64,000 bases of DNA from Chryseobacterium sp. S0630 (GTDB taxonomy: Bacteria; Bacteroidota; Bacteroidia; Flavobacteriales; Weeksellaceae): the NCBI RefSeq assembly GCF_024158915.1, contig NZ_JAMZGF010000005.1, forward strand, positions 62,001 to 126,000, given 5' to 3'. A program made the translations under genes and the position numbers. Shown here in pieces: positions 35,236 to 43,265 of the stretch; the stretch's first letter is position 1; the number at the start of each line of letters is the position of its first letter. The notes under the pieces are model-generated. The model was not told where the DNA came from. It was given only the letters and a program-made list of their open reading frames with translations, and searched no databases.

Positions 35236-35243
35236 CAAATGTA
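35236..35243 (-). promoter_or_regulatory. -7 box before mazG
   Basis: On the minus strand this reads TACATTTG, a perfect TAnnTTTG match, 25 bp upstream of the mazG start at 35210. Confidence 0.6.
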
Positions 35244-35318
35244 AGGGATATTCGGACATCATTACAAACGTTGGAAGTAAAAGTTGCGGAGAGCAGAATT
35301 CGGATAGATTCGATATAT

Positions 35319-35351
35319 AAACCTAACAGATTTTCGAAACCTGTTAGGTTT
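35319..35351. repeat. 11-bp inverted repeat (AAACCTAACAG)
   Basis: AAACCTAACAG (35319-35329) is perfectly repeated in reverse as CTGTTAGGTTT (35341-35351) around an 11-base spacer. It lies between mazG and the DUF5606 gene and could act as a hairpin; no T-run on either side. Confidence 0.6.
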
Positions 35352-35390
35352 GGAATATTAGCACACAATTATCTTTTGTCTGAAAAAACA

Positions 35391-35424
35391 AAAAACCTTG
35401 TCCGGAAATTCCAGACAAGGTTTT
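35391..35424 (-). terminator. terminator of the ruvX-def-DUF5606 unit
   Basis: AAAACCTTGTC (35392-35402) pairs with GACAAGGTTTT (35414-35424); the loop also contains GGAAATTCC. It sits 23 bp after the DUF5606 stop codon and works in either direction. Confidence 0.85.
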
Positions 35425-35446
35425 GTATTTTTAATTCAAAAATGAA

Positions 35447-36001
35447 TTATCCTTGTTTTCTGTGTGTACTCTTAGGAGCTGATTTTGCAGCGGAAGTAGC
35501 TTTTACTTTTGGAGCAGCTGGTTTTTCTGCTTTTGGAGCTTTTTTAGCTTCTTTTTCAATGCTTACTTCTTCAGCTGATTCACCTTCCAAAGTTTCAGGC
35601 TCTGCTTTTACAAAGCTATCCGGAGTGATATATCCTGCTTTATGAAGGATGTTGTACCACTGAGCCAATTTCTTGATGTCAGAAGAATATACTCTTTCTG
35701 TATCATAGTTAGGAAGTGATTCCAGCATAAAATCTTTCAAATCTGCATCAGAAGATTTGTGAGAAATTGTTTCCTTATAGTCGTTGTTCTTAGCAATATT
35801 TTCAAATACTTCAAACAAAGGAACTTCTTTCTCAAATGTAAACATGGCAATATTGTCCAATAAACTTACCTGGCTTGAGTTTCCAATGCTTACTTTTTTC
35901 TTGTTGGTAACATCTTCAATGATGAATCCGTTTCTTAATTGAGAAACTAATTTGAAAAGTCCTGGTTTTCCAGAAATTGAAATTATTTTTTCTAACAGCA
36001 T
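35447..36001 (-). CDS. DUF5606 family protein with Lys/Ala-rich tail
   Basis: 184 residues from ATG 36001 (MLLEKIISISGKPGLFKL). The first ~130 residues match the flavobacterial DUF5606 family, with ITPDSF near 125; the last ~50 are low-complexity Ala/Lys/Pro (KAPKAEKPAAPKVKATSAAK) ending in a basic tail, suggesting binding to nucleic acid or a flexible linker. An in-frame ATG at 36034 gives eleven extra residues that do not fit the family. It follows def after 74 bp on the same strand. Function unknown. Confidence 0.75.
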   Translation of the reverse strand: MLLEKIISISGKPGLFKLVSQLRNGFIIEDVTNKKKVSIGNSSQVSLLDNIAMFTFEKEVPLFEVFENIAKNNDYKETISHKSSDADLKDFMLESLPNYDTERVYSSDIKKLAQWYNILHKAGYITPDSFVKAEPETLEGESAEEVSIEKEAKKAPKAEKPAAPKVKATSAAKSAPKSTHRKQG

Positions 36002-36075
36002 AATTTTATTTTTTGTAAATTCTGCAATCAGCACTAGCTTTTTGCTTTTTATTATTCGTTTTAATCCTTATTTAA

Positions 36076-36648
36076 TTATTTTGGAAATCTCATTTTGTAA
36101 CCGATGTTCACGTCACCCTGAGAGATTTTAGTCAGCTTACCTTTTACGAGTTTCTTCTTCAGAGCGCTCAGGTGATCGGTAAACAGAACTCCTTCAATGT
36201 GGTCATATTCATGCTGAATTACGCGGGCTCTAATATCGGAAAAAGTTTCTGTATGTTTCACAAAATTTTCGTCATAATATTCAATAACGATTGTTCCTTT
36301 TCTTTTCACATCTTCTCTTACATCCGGGATAGAAAGACAACCCTCATTGAACTTCCATTCTTCCCCTGATTCTTCAAGAATCTGGGCATTGATGAAAACT
36401 TTTTTGAACTCTGCCAACTCATCTTTAATATCTTCATAATCCTCATCTTCTGCAAGAGGCGTCACATCTATTACAAACAGACGGATATCCAAACCAATCT
36501 GTGGCGCTGCAAGACCTATGCCATTTGCGCTGTACATGGTTTCGAACATGTTATCTATCAGTTCCTGTAATTCGGGATAATCTTTGTCTATATCTTTTCC
36601 TACTTTTCTCAAAACAGGATCCCCAAAAGCTCTTATCGGTAATATCAT
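36076..36648 (-). CDS. def: peptide deformylase
   Basis: Removes the formyl group from the initiator methionine of new proteins. All three family motifs are present: GIGLAAPQ (43-50), EGCLSIP (102-108, Cys104) and HEYDH (146-150, metal-binding His146 and His150 with catalytic Glu147). 190 residues. It overlaps ruvX by 4 bases, so translation is coupled to the upstream gene. Confidence 0.97.
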   Translation of the reverse strand: MILPIRAFGDPVLRKVGKDIDKDYPELQELIDNMFETMYSANGIGLAAPQIGLDIRLFVIDVTPLAEDEDYEDIKDELAEFKKVFINAQILEESGEEWKFNEGCLSIPDVREDVKRKGTIVIEYYDENFVKHTETFSDIRARVIQHEYDHIEGVLFTDHLSALKKKLVKGKLTKISQGDVNIGYKMRFPK

Positions 36649-37061
36649 CTTAATCTTTGTTCTAAAAAATTCTGCAATATGATTGTTGCACTTACTTTAT
36701 CTATTAATCCTTTTTCCTGCCTCTTTTTCTTGTTTTTTCCACTTTGGGAAATAAAAAATGAAGCCATTTTGGAGGTAAACCTTTCATCAAAACGATGAAC
36801 TGCAATATCGGAAAATTCTTTTTTAAATTCTTCTATGAATTTTAAAATATCGGTTTCCACTTCAGAAACATTTCCTTTCAAATCTATGGGAAGCCCAACT
36901 ACCACTTCATCTACCTTGTTTTCATTGAAATATTTTTTCAAAAATTCCATTAAAGAACGGTTCTCTACAGTCTCCAGCCCACTGGCTATAATCTGCATAT
37001 CATCGGTTGCAGCGATGCCACAACGAGCCTTTCCGTAGTCTATTGCAAGGATTTGTCCCAT
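36645..37061 (-). CDS. ruvX: Holliday junction resolvase-like RuvX/YqgF
   Basis: 138-residue RNase H-fold protein. Motifs: ILAIDYGKARCGIA at the start (catalytic Asp7), VVGLPIDLKGNVSE in the middle, and DERFTSKMA (strand with the second acid). Reported roles are 16S rRNA/Holliday-junction-type processing. First gene of a ruvX-def-DUF5606 set. Its -7 box lies only 7 bp from the ATG, so the mRNA may be leaderless. Confidence 0.93.
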   Translation of the reverse strand: MGQILAIDYGKARCGIAATDDMQIIASGLETVENRSLMEFLKKYFNENKVDEVVVGLPIDLKGNVSEVETDILKFIEEFKKEFSDIAVHRFDERFTSKMASFFISQSGKNKKKRQEKGLIDKVSATIILQNFLEQRLR

Positions 37062-37068
37062 AAGTTTG

Positions 37069-37076
37069 CAAATTTA
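37069..37076 (-). promoter_or_regulatory. -7 box of ruvX, unusually close to the start codon
   Basis: Minus-strand TAAATTTG matches TAnnTTTG exactly. Only 7 bp lie between it and the ATG of ruvX, whereas most such boxes here are 13-34 bp away. Confidence 0.6.
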
Positions 37077-37176
37077 GTAAAATTTACTGATTTTATTCAT
37101 AACGCAGTTTTTTTATATAAATCATGTTTTATTCCATTATTTTTTTTATAATTTTAATCTTCCAAAAAACAATTAT

Positions 37177-37653
37177 ATGAAGAAACTCATCCTCGTTAGA
37201 CATGCAAAAAGCGACTGGCCGGAGGAAACGGAGGACTTTGACAGACCTTTGGCAGACAAAGGTTTGGAGGATGCTATGCACATGTCCAGATTCCTGAAAA
37301 GCAATAATATTTCTATAGACCATTTTGTATCGAGCCCTGCGGTTCGTGCACTGAATACCTGTAAAATCTTTAATCAGGCCTATCAGCTGAAATGTTCTAC
37401 TGATGAAAAACTATATAACCCTTCGGAAAGAAGCTTTGAATCTGTAATTTATGATCTGGATGACAACCTGAATTCAGTTGCCTTCTTCTCTCACAATAAT
37501 GGAATTTCCAATTTTGCCAATTCCATTTCTGAGGATATTTTCCATTTTCCCACTTGCGGAGTTGCCGGTTTTGAAGTAGACTGTGAATCCTGGGCAGAAT
37601 TCGACGGTGCTAAAAAGAAACTTCTTTTCTTTTATGAACCAGGGAAAATATAA
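37177..37653 (+). CDS. sixA: SixA-type phosphohistidine phosphatase
   Basis: 158 residues of the histidine phosphatase superfamily. The N-terminal RHAKSDWP motif (8-15) carries the catalytic His, and FFSHNNGISNFAN later carries the second His. Family members remove phosphate from phosphohistidine in signalling proteins. The 3' end overlaps the next gene by 20 bp in another frame, so the two are likely co-transcribed. Confidence 0.9.
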   Translation: MKKLILVRHAKSDWPEETEDFDRPLADKGLEDAMHMSRFLKSNNISIDHFVSSPAVRALNTCKIFNQAYQLKCSTDEKLYNPSERSFESVIYDLDDNLNSVAFFSHNNGISNFANSISEDIFHFPTCGVAGFEVDCESWAEFDGAKKKLLFFYEPGKI

Positions 37654-38527
37654 TTTCACTTTTCTATTTTTTTATGTCACAATAATTACGCTTCTTTTCT
37701 CTTGCCAGAAACAGAAGAAAAGTTACTATGAATCTATTGCACTGAATGATATCAAACTTTCCTCTTCTCCAAAACCCGGAAGCTGGCGGTATAATCATGA
37801 TGAGCATTTCCAGACATTTGAAGATTTTCAAAAATTAAAAAAGATAAAACCTGTATCTGGAAAAAACACTATTTATCTTCAGCCCATCGGGAAATTTGAT
37901 GAACTTCAGAAAAAAGAAATAACACTTACTCAACAATATTTGAAAAACTATTATCAGCTGGAGACAAAAGTACTTCCTGTTTTATCAAACAGTATTTTCC
38001 CCAGCAATGTCAAAAGAATTTCAAAAGAAGGGAATGAACAGATTCTTGCAGGATATGTACTGGACAGCATTCTGATCAAAAGAAAACCAAAAGACGCTGT
38101 AGTACTGATGGGAATTACCGAAAAAGATCTTTTCCCAAAACCGGAGTGGAACTATGTTTTCGGACTGGCTTCTTATGAAAATGGTGTAGGAGTAACTTCG
38201 ATGTACAGATTTGCAGGTGGTCATTTAACTGATTCTAATTTTAATGAAAGTCTTCTAAGATTAATAAAAATCAGTTCACATGAAATTGGTCACATGTTTG
38301 GAATCAGCCATTGTCTGAATGCTAATTGCGTGATGAATGGAACCAATTCATTAACTGAAACTGATTATCATCTTGCCAGAGCCTGTTCGTTATGCCAAAG
38401 AAAATTGAATTCAAGCATACATTACAACAATAAAAAAAGATTACTTGAACTAAAAAATTTCTTTGAAAAGCAACATCTTAACACAGAGCTTACTTTAGCA
38501 AATCAGGACCTGAATCTTGTGCAATAA
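37634..38527 (+). CDS. archaemetzincin-like zinc metalloprotease (lipoprotein)
   Basis: 297 residues from ATG 37634 with a lipoprotein signal (MNQGKYNFTFLFFYVTIITLLFSCQ). The catalytic zinc motif is HEIGHMFGISHC (HExxHxxGxxH) followed by CVMNGTNSL and CSLCQRKL, the Cys-rich segment diagnostic for archaemetzincins. An upstream in-frame ATG (37583) lies inside sixA and is less likely. It overlaps sixA by 20 bp. Being anchored outside the cytoplasm is unusual for this family but I am not sure it is unique. Confidence 0.85.
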   Translation: MNQGKYNFTFLFFYVTIITLLFSCQKQKKSYYESIALNDIKLSSSPKPGSWRYNHDEHFQTFEDFQKLKKIKPVSGKNTIYLQPIGKFDELQKKEITLTQQYLKNYYQLETKVLPVLSNSIFPSNVKRISKEGNEQILAGYVLDSILIKRKPKDAVVLMGITEKDLFPKPEWNYVFGLASYENGVGVTSMYRFAGGHLTDSNFNESLLRLIKISSHEIGHMFGISHCLNANCVMNGTNSLTETDYHLARACSLCQRKLNSSIHYNNKKRLLELKNFFEKQHLNTELTLANQDLNLVQ

Positions 38528-38552
38528 ACCAATATATCTTTTACCGACTGCT

Positions 38553-38604
38553 TATTCCCCTCCACCGGAGGGGTGGCAAAAAATTTATTTTTTGACGGGG
38601 TGGT
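38553..38604 (+). repeat. dispersed intergenic repeat, copy 1
   Basis: Begins with hairpin CCCCTCC/GGAGGGG (38557-38563 and 38567-38573), then GGTGGCAAAAAATTT...TTTTTGACGGGGTGGTT. The same text in reverse orientation, with variants, is at 62976-63030. Neither copy codes for anything. Confidence 0.75.
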
Positions 38605-38610
38605 TATCTT

Positions 38611-38628
38611 CAGCTAAAGCCCGTTTCC
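38611..38628. repeat. GCTAAAGCCCGTTTC repeat, copy 1
   Basis: CAGCTAAAGCCCGTTTCCTATT (38611-38632, given in part) matches the sequence at 62426-62443 (GGCTAAAGCCCGTTTCTATT), a palindromic unit AACGGGCT-AA-AGCCCGTT in the other copy. This copy has lost most of the left arm. Confidence 0.6.
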
Positions 38629-38770
38629 TATTAAATTATATCAGTTCTAATTTTCAATCATTATTAAAATCAGTGTTATCTGTGAATAAATTAGTGGCAT
38701 TCGTAGTTAACAAACAAAAAAGAACAGACCGAAGCCCATTCTTTTTAATATTTTTCTAAGATTTTATCTT

Positions 38771-40315
38771 TTACTTTCTTTTCAAATCCAGATCATCAAA
38801 ATCAAAACTGAAATCCGTCACATCAGAGATCGCTTTCAATTTTGCAGATTCTGCTTTTCCGTTTTCATCATAGCTGAAAATAATGTAGGCATCCGCATCA
38901 TAACTTCTGTCGTCCCATTTGATGATGAAAGAATTATTGGAATAAGGAAGCAATTCTCCTTTTAATCTTGGTGAATTTTTACATGAAATTCTGTAGGTAT
39001 TTCCCTGCTGGGCAATGTCTACATCACCAAACCAAACATCGTTATACGTTCCTGTGAACTGCTCTGCTTTTGGTTGCAGCGCTTTTTCTTTTTTGAAGGC
39101 TTCAGACTTTGCAAAAGCATCTTTCTTCTGTTTGTTGAATTCAGCTTCCATTTTAGACATTCTGTCACCATAGGTTTTCAGCCAGTTTCTGTCGGTAACC
39201 CCAAGATAAGAATCTTTCACGGTATTGGTAATCGTGTTGAAGGCTGCTCCTGATTGCTGATTTGTCAAGACTACAATTCCCAACTTCATATCAGGAATTA
39301 AAGTAAACTGTGTAACCGTTCCAATCAAACCACCGGTATGTTGTACTTGCTTATGCCCTTTTACATCACTCAGAAACCATCCTAAACCATATCCGTAAAA
39401 ACTTGTATCATATGGATTTTTTGCAGCCACTCTATCTGGAATTTGCAAGCTCCATAACTGTTGTACATTCTTATCAGAAACCAGCTTTTTACCATCTTTT
39501 GTAGTGAAGTTATTTAAAAGACATTCTGCCCAGGTTGTCATATCTTTGATATTACTCATGATTCCTCCAGCTGCATTGCCTGTCTCATTCCAGTCATGAG
39601 GAACAGCAATTGCTTTTCCGTCTACCGGAGCGTGTGCGTCAATTTTGTTTGCTGTAGCTTTTGCTCTGTTGTAGCTTCCGAAACTTGAAGTCATGCCTAC
39701 AGGTTTCATAATTCTTTGCTCAATAAACTCTGCCCAGCTTAATCCGGAAACTCTGTGAATGACTTCTCCGGCCACAATAAACATGATATTGTTATAATCT
39801 AATTTTGTTCTGAAAGGATTCTCCGGTTTCAGGTATCTCACATTGTGAACGATATCATTAACAGTTAAATTTCCTCCTTCCGGAAAAAACATTAGATCTC
39901 CCTGTCCAAGTCCTAATCCAGCTCTGTGAGTGATAAGATCTTTGATCGTTACATTCTGAGAAACGTAAGGATCATACATTTGAAACTCAGGAATATATTT
40001 TGAAACTTTATCATCCCAGTTCAGTTTTCCTTCATCTGCTAAGATGGCTAATGCTGTACAGGTAAAGCCTTTTGAGTTGGAAGCAATCCCTACTAGCGTA
40101 TTGTCATCCATCGGCTGCTTTGTTGTAAGAGAACGTACACCAAACCCTTTGGAATAGATCATTTTTCCATCTTTCACAATTCCTACCGACATTCCCGGTA
40201 CATCAAAGGTTTTCAGGGTATTTTGGATCAGTTCATCCAGTTTTTTTTCTTCCACCTGCGCATTGGCCAATCCAACGGTCAAAAGAAAAATGAAAAAAGA
40301 AAGTTTACGTTTCAT
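38771..40315 (-). CDS. serine hydrolase (beta-lactamase class C-like, penicillin-binding fold)
   Basis: 514 residues with a signal peptide (MKRKLSFFIFLLTVGLANAQ). The SxxK nucleophile motif is SNSKGFT (about 80-86), YxN is YNN in KLDYNNIMF, and HTGG stands where KTG is expected, as in class C and carboxypeptidase-type enzymes. A C-terminal beta-rich DUF3471-like domain (about 395-510) follows. Probably a periplasmic peptidase or esterase rather than an antibiotic-resistance enzyme; substrate unknown. Confidence 0.85.
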   Translation of the reverse strand: MKRKLSFFIFLLTVGLANAQVEEKKLDELIQNTLKTFDVPGMSVGIVKDGKMIYSKGFGVRSLTTKQPMDDNTLVGIASNSKGFTCTALAILADEGKLNWDDKVSKYIPEFQMYDPYVSQNVTIKDLITHRAGLGLGQGDLMFFPEGGNLTVNDIVHNVRYLKPENPFRTKLDYNNIMFIVAGEVIHRVSGLSWAEFIEQRIMKPVGMTSSFGSYNRAKATANKIDAHAPVDGKAIAVPHDWNETGNAAGGIMSNIKDMTTWAECLLNNFTTKDGKKLVSDKNVQQLWSLQIPDRVAAKNPYDTSFYGYGLGWFLSDVKGHKQVQHTGGLIGTVTQFTLIPDMKLGIVVLTNQQSGAAFNTITNTVKDSYLGVTDRNWLKTYGDRMSKMEAEFNKQKKDAFAKSEAFKKEKALQPKAEQFTGTYNDVWFGDVDIAQQGNTYRISCKNSPRLKGELLPYSNNSFIIKWDDRSYDADAYIIFSYDENGKAESAKLKAISDVTDFSFDFDDLDLKRK

Positions 40316-40333
40316 TGTTTATTTTAATTTTCC

Positions 40334-40341
40334 CAAATTTA
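40334..40341 (-). promoter_or_regulatory. -7 box before the serine hydrolase
   Basis: Minus-strand TAAATTTG, an exact TAnnTTTG match, 18 bp from the start codon at 40315. Confidence 0.6.
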
Positions 40342-40402
40342 CTAAATATTACGCATGCTAATTTTAGCCGTGCTAAAACTTTACGATAAATCAGCAGTAT
40401 TC

Positions 40403-40870
40403 ATGAAAAAGCCTATTTGTATCTGTATTTTCTCTCTTTTCGCAATCAGTGGTATCAAAGCCCAGGACAGAACTTCCAATCCTTTACTTTTACAGACCTG
40501 GAATCTCAGTAAAATGGACACCTATATTTATACCTATGAAAAACAGGATGGTTTTGAAGCAAGAAGAGAAGGAATAAGATTTCAGAAAAATGGAAAAATC
40601 ACAGGAAATCTGATTAAATCTACCTTAAGATATGATACCCTGGAAGAACCTGTAAATAAAAAAAATGAAAAGCCAGACCGTTATATCGGGAGCTGGAAAA
40701 AAGCTTCAGATTCTACAGTGACGTTAGTTTTCCCTTCTAATACCAATATGACCGGTACTTTTGTTATTTCAAAGCTTACAGAGAATCAACTGAAACTGAA
40801 AAAGGTTTTCAGCGCAGATATTGAAAAGAAAATGGATTCTATCAGAAAAACAAAAAATATTACTGATTAG
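40403..40870 (+). CDS. exported protein, unknown
   Basis: 155 residues from ATG 40403 with a signal peptide (MKKPICICIFSLFAISGIKAQ). The rest has the look of a small beta-barrel fold of the lipocalin type: LLQTWNLSKMDTYIYTYE, GIRFQKNGKITG, RYIGSWKKASDSTVTLVF, with the W...G pattern of such proteins. An upstream in-frame ATG at 40355 would put sixteen extra residues before the signal. Function unknown. Confidence 0.65.
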   Translation: MKKPICICIFSLFAISGIKAQDRTSNPLLLQTWNLSKMDTYIYTYEKQDGFEARREGIRFQKNGKITGNLIKSTLRYDTLEEPVNKKNEKPDRYIGSWKKASDSTVTLVFPSNTNMTGTFVISKLTENQLKLKKVFSADIEKKMDSIRKTKNITD

Positions 40871-40899
40871 GATCTCCTGTGAATTGATAAAAGCTTCTT

Positions 40900-40907
40900 T
40901 ATATTTG
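40900..40907 (+). promoter_or_regulatory. -7 box before the 40929 gene
   Basis: TATATTTG, exact TAnnTTTG match, 21 bp before the ATG at 40929. Confidence 0.6.
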
Positions 40908-40928
40908 CAGTCTTAAAAAAATAGTAAA

Positions 40929-41378
40929 ATGACAGTTAACAGATTATTGACTTTCTTCTTATTGATGATAAGCTGTAATTTATACTTCTCTCAGGATGTA
41001 ACCATCAAAGACGATAAAGTTTTACTGGATGGAAAACAGATCCTGAAAGCTGAAAAGATCAATGTAGCACAATATTCATTTTTCTCCATGAAAGATGATG
41101 AGGAAGTTCTTCTTTACAGATATATGGATAATGAAACGCCAAGTTATGTAAGTGATGATTATTTTATCCTGAATTTTCTGACAGAAAAGGTAAAGGTAGA
41201 ATCTACTGATATCGGTAAAATTGCCAATTTTATGAATTCTAAAAAAGGGATGGAAAAGCTGGTGAAATGGTTATTGAAAGAAAGAGTCATTAATCATGAC
41301 GGAGCACTGAATCCCGACCGTGTAGCCATTTTCAAAGATAAATACAACGAAAACATTACTGAAAGAACCCTTAGATAA
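40929..41378 (+). CDS. exported protein, unknown
   Basis: 149 residues with a signal peptide (MTVNRLLTFFLLMISCNLYFSQ). The mature part has no motif I recognise; it is charged and carries MKDDEEVLLYRYMDNETPSY. Its stop overlaps the next gene's ATG by one base, so it is expressed with the phosphodiesterase that follows, which suggests but does not prove a shared task. Confidence 0.6.
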   Translation: MTVNRLLTFFLLMISCNLYFSQDVTIKDDKVLLDGKQILKAEKINVAQYSFFSMKDDEEVLLYRYMDNETPSYVSDDYFILNFLTEKVKVESTDIGKIANFMNSKKGMEKLVKWLLKERVINHDGALNPDRVAIFKDKYNENITERTLR

Positions 41379-41875
41379 TGACAAAAGTTCTTCTCCTCTC
41401 CGACTCTCATTCTTATATTGATGACCGAATTCTGGAATATGCTTCTCAGGCTGATGAAGTATGGCATTGCGGAGATTTCGGAAGTCTGGATGTGATTGAA
41501 CAGCTTGAAAAAATAAAACCACTGAAGGGTGTTTACGGAAACATTGATGATGCTAAAATTCAGGCTGAATTTCCGGAAGTGAACCGTTTCTTTTGTGAAA
41601 AACTGGAAGTTTTGATGATCCATATCGGAGGTTATCCGGGAAAATATACTCCACTTACAAAAAAAGAAATTGCAGAAAAAGCTCCGAAATTATTTATTTC
41701 AGGACACTCTCATATTTTAAAAGCAATGTATGACGAGAAAAACAGCCTTCTTCATCTTAACCCGGGAGCTTGCGGTAAACAGGGCTGGCATAAAGTGAGA
41801 ACTATGATGCGCTTTGTGGTAGACGGTGAGGAAATCAAAGATCTGGAGGTCATTGAACTGGGACCAAGAGCCTGA
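41378..41875 (+). CDS. YfcE/MJ0936-type metallophosphoesterase
   Basis: 165-residue phosphoesterase with the metal motifs SDSHSYID (8-15), HCGDFGS (34ff), GNIDD in place of GNHD/GNCD (VYGNIDD), IHIGGYPG, and SGHSHI near 112-117. Family members are small Mn-dependent phosphodiesterases. It shares one base with the previous gene and ends 95 bp before the Smr gene. Confidence 0.88.
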   Translation: MTKVLLLSDSHSYIDDRILEYASQADEVWHCGDFGSLDVIEQLEKIKPLKGVYGNIDDAKIQAEFPEVNRFFCEKLEVLMIHIGGYPGKYTPLTKKEIAEKAPKLFISGHSHILKAMYDEKNSLLHLNPGACGKQGWHKVRTMMRFVVDGEEIKDLEVIELGPRA

Positions 41876-41905
41876 CGGGGTGAGAGGGTTTGAGAATTTG
41901 AGAGT

Positions 41906-41936
41906 TTGTGTTCATCCATTTTACTTTCTACCTTTG
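41906..41936 (+). promoter_or_regulatory. complete promoter of the Smr gene
   Basis: TTG (41906-41908), a 20-bp spacer and TACCTTTG (41929-41936) fit the Bacteroidota -33/-7 pattern (TTG, 17-23 bp, TAnnTTTG) exactly. The ATG lies 34 bp downstream. Confidence 0.75.
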
Positions 41937-41970
41937 CAGAAATATTGGGTTCAGATAAGTCTTAAAAATT

Positions 41971-42465
41971 ATGAAGATCGGCGATAAGGTTTCGGTAGTA
42001 GATGAAGATTTAAACGGAGTAATTACTTCCGTGAAGGGAAATATTGTCGTTTTTAAAGATGAATATGGTTTTACTCATCAATACCCTAAAGAAAAACTGG
42101 TTCCTAAAGATGCTGATCTTTATGAAAATATCAGAGTCGTAAGAAAAGCGGAACCTAAAAAAAATATTTCTAAGAAACATCAGAAAAATCATTTGGTTTT
42201 AGACCTGCATTTTCATAATTTGGTAAAGAATCCCAATGATTATGACAGTTTTGAAAGATTGTTTATTCAAAAGGAAAAACTGATTGAAGTGATTGAGTTT
42301 TGCAGAAAAAACAACCTGAAGAGACTGGAAATTGTTCACGGCATTGGTGACGGGACTTTGCAGAGGATGGTTCGGGATGTATTGGAAAGCCAGGTCAATA
42401 TTGATTTTTATAATAAGGAAATACTTCACCATCAATCGGGTGCGGTAATGGTAGAATTTCACTAA
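41971..42465 (+). CDS. Smr-domain protein
   Basis: 164 residues. The first ~55 (MKIGDKVSVVDEDLNGVI ... EYGFTHQYPKEKLV) form a small beta-barrel-like region. The C-terminal ~90 are an Smr domain: LDLHFH and IVHGIGDGTL (the LDxH and GxG motifs). Smr domains nick or cleave DNA or RNA; stand-alone versions are found in ribosome rescue and recombination. It has its own promoter and its stop codon is part of the next promoter. Confidence 0.85.
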   Translation: MKIGDKVSVVDEDLNGVITSVKGNIVVFKDEYGFTHQYPKEKLVPKDADLYENIRVVRKAEPKKNISKKHQKNHLVLDLHFHNLVKNPNDYDSFERLFIQKEKLIEVIEFCRKNNLKRLEIVHGIGDGTLQRMVRDVLESQVNIDFYNKEILHHQSGAVMVEFH

Positions 42466-42470
42466 ATTTG
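42463..42470 (+). promoter_or_regulatory. -7 box overlapping the Smr stop codon
   Basis: TAAATTTG begins with the stop codon TAA of the Smr gene and lies 13 bp before the ATG at 42484. Confidence 0.55.
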
Positions 42471-42483
42471 CAGGAATTGAAAT

Positions 42484-43200
42484 ATGAACGTACTTAATTT
42501 ACTTTTTACCAAAGACGGATTGATTTGCCAGATTGTTAAAAACAAAAACATTCTGGAGGAAAAGTCTTATTTCGTTACTGAAGAGACACCAGCCAATCTT
42601 ATTGAACAAAAGCTGGACGAGGTTCTTATTAAGCAGCGCTATGAAGAAATCCATGTGATTTCAGCATTGAATCACTTCACCCTGATGCCGGAAGGTTTTT
42701 CCGAGCATGATGCAGGATTTGACCTGATTGCTTTCAACGCTCCCACAGACAGAGAAAAGGAAGAACTGATGCTTTCTATCAACAAGAAATTCAACATTCA
42801 GTTTTATTATACTTTCCCGAAAAATTACTATAAAAAAATAAAGGAACTGGCGATACCGGCTCATTTTAATTTCTCCGGAGAAAAGTTTCTAAGTTCTGTC
42901 AATAATAAAGCAGGTAAAGAAATTCACATCAATCTGTATCATAATCAGTGTGAGTTTTTTGCGATTGATAATAAAAAAATCATTCTTTATAATAATCTGG
43001 ATGTGAATTCTGAAGTAGATTTCCTTTACTTCATTATGTTTACATTGAGCAAGATCGGTTTCGGAATCAATGAAACCACCTTTTATGCTTATGGAGAAAC
43101 TACGGAAAATGAAACGTTTATTTCCGAACTTCAGAAATTTGTTAAAAACCTGAAAATTGTTTTTGACAATATTCCCAACAAGAATTTTATACTTAACTAG
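42484..43200 (+). CDS. DUF3822 family protein
   Basis: 238 residues, no signal peptide. N-terminal LLFTKDGLICQIVKNKNILEE and C-terminal FGINETTFYAYGETTENE fit the flavobacterial DUF3822 family, which has an actin/ASKHA-like fold. Often found next to rsmD in this group, as here: rsmD follows 65 bp downstream. Function unknown. Confidence 0.75.
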   Translation: MNVLNLLFTKDGLICQIVKNKNILEEKSYFVTEETPANLIEQKLDEVLIKQRYEEIHVISALNHFTLMPEGFSEHDAGFDLIAFNAPTDREKEELMLSINKKFNIQFYYTFPKNYYKKIKELAIPAHFNFSGEKFLSSVNNKAGKEIHINLYHNQCEFFAIDNKKIILYNNLDVNSEVDFLYFIMFTLSKIGFGINETTFYAYGETTENETFISELQKFVKNLKIVFDNIPNKNFILN

Positions 43201-43210
43201 GTTGCAGGCC

Positions 43211-43229
43211 GCAGGTAATAGTCACCTGC
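43211..43229. repeat. hairpin GCAGGT/ACCTGC
   Basis: GCAGGT (43211-43216) pairs with ACCTGC (43224-43229) in the spacer before rsmD. No T-run follows, so it is not an obvious terminator. Confidence 0.5.
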
Positions 43230-43265
43230 TCCCTATAATCTACAACCTAAACCCTAACAAAAAAT

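Noticed and set aside
35271-35645. Plus-strand open frame of 124 codons
   Set aside because: Its 3' half is antisense to the DUF5606 gene's low-complexity tail and its 5' half spans the inverted repeat and terminator; composition is not protein-like.
38517-38759. 80-codon frame after the archaemetzincin gene
   Set aside because: It spans the dispersed repeats; the reading frame is incidental.
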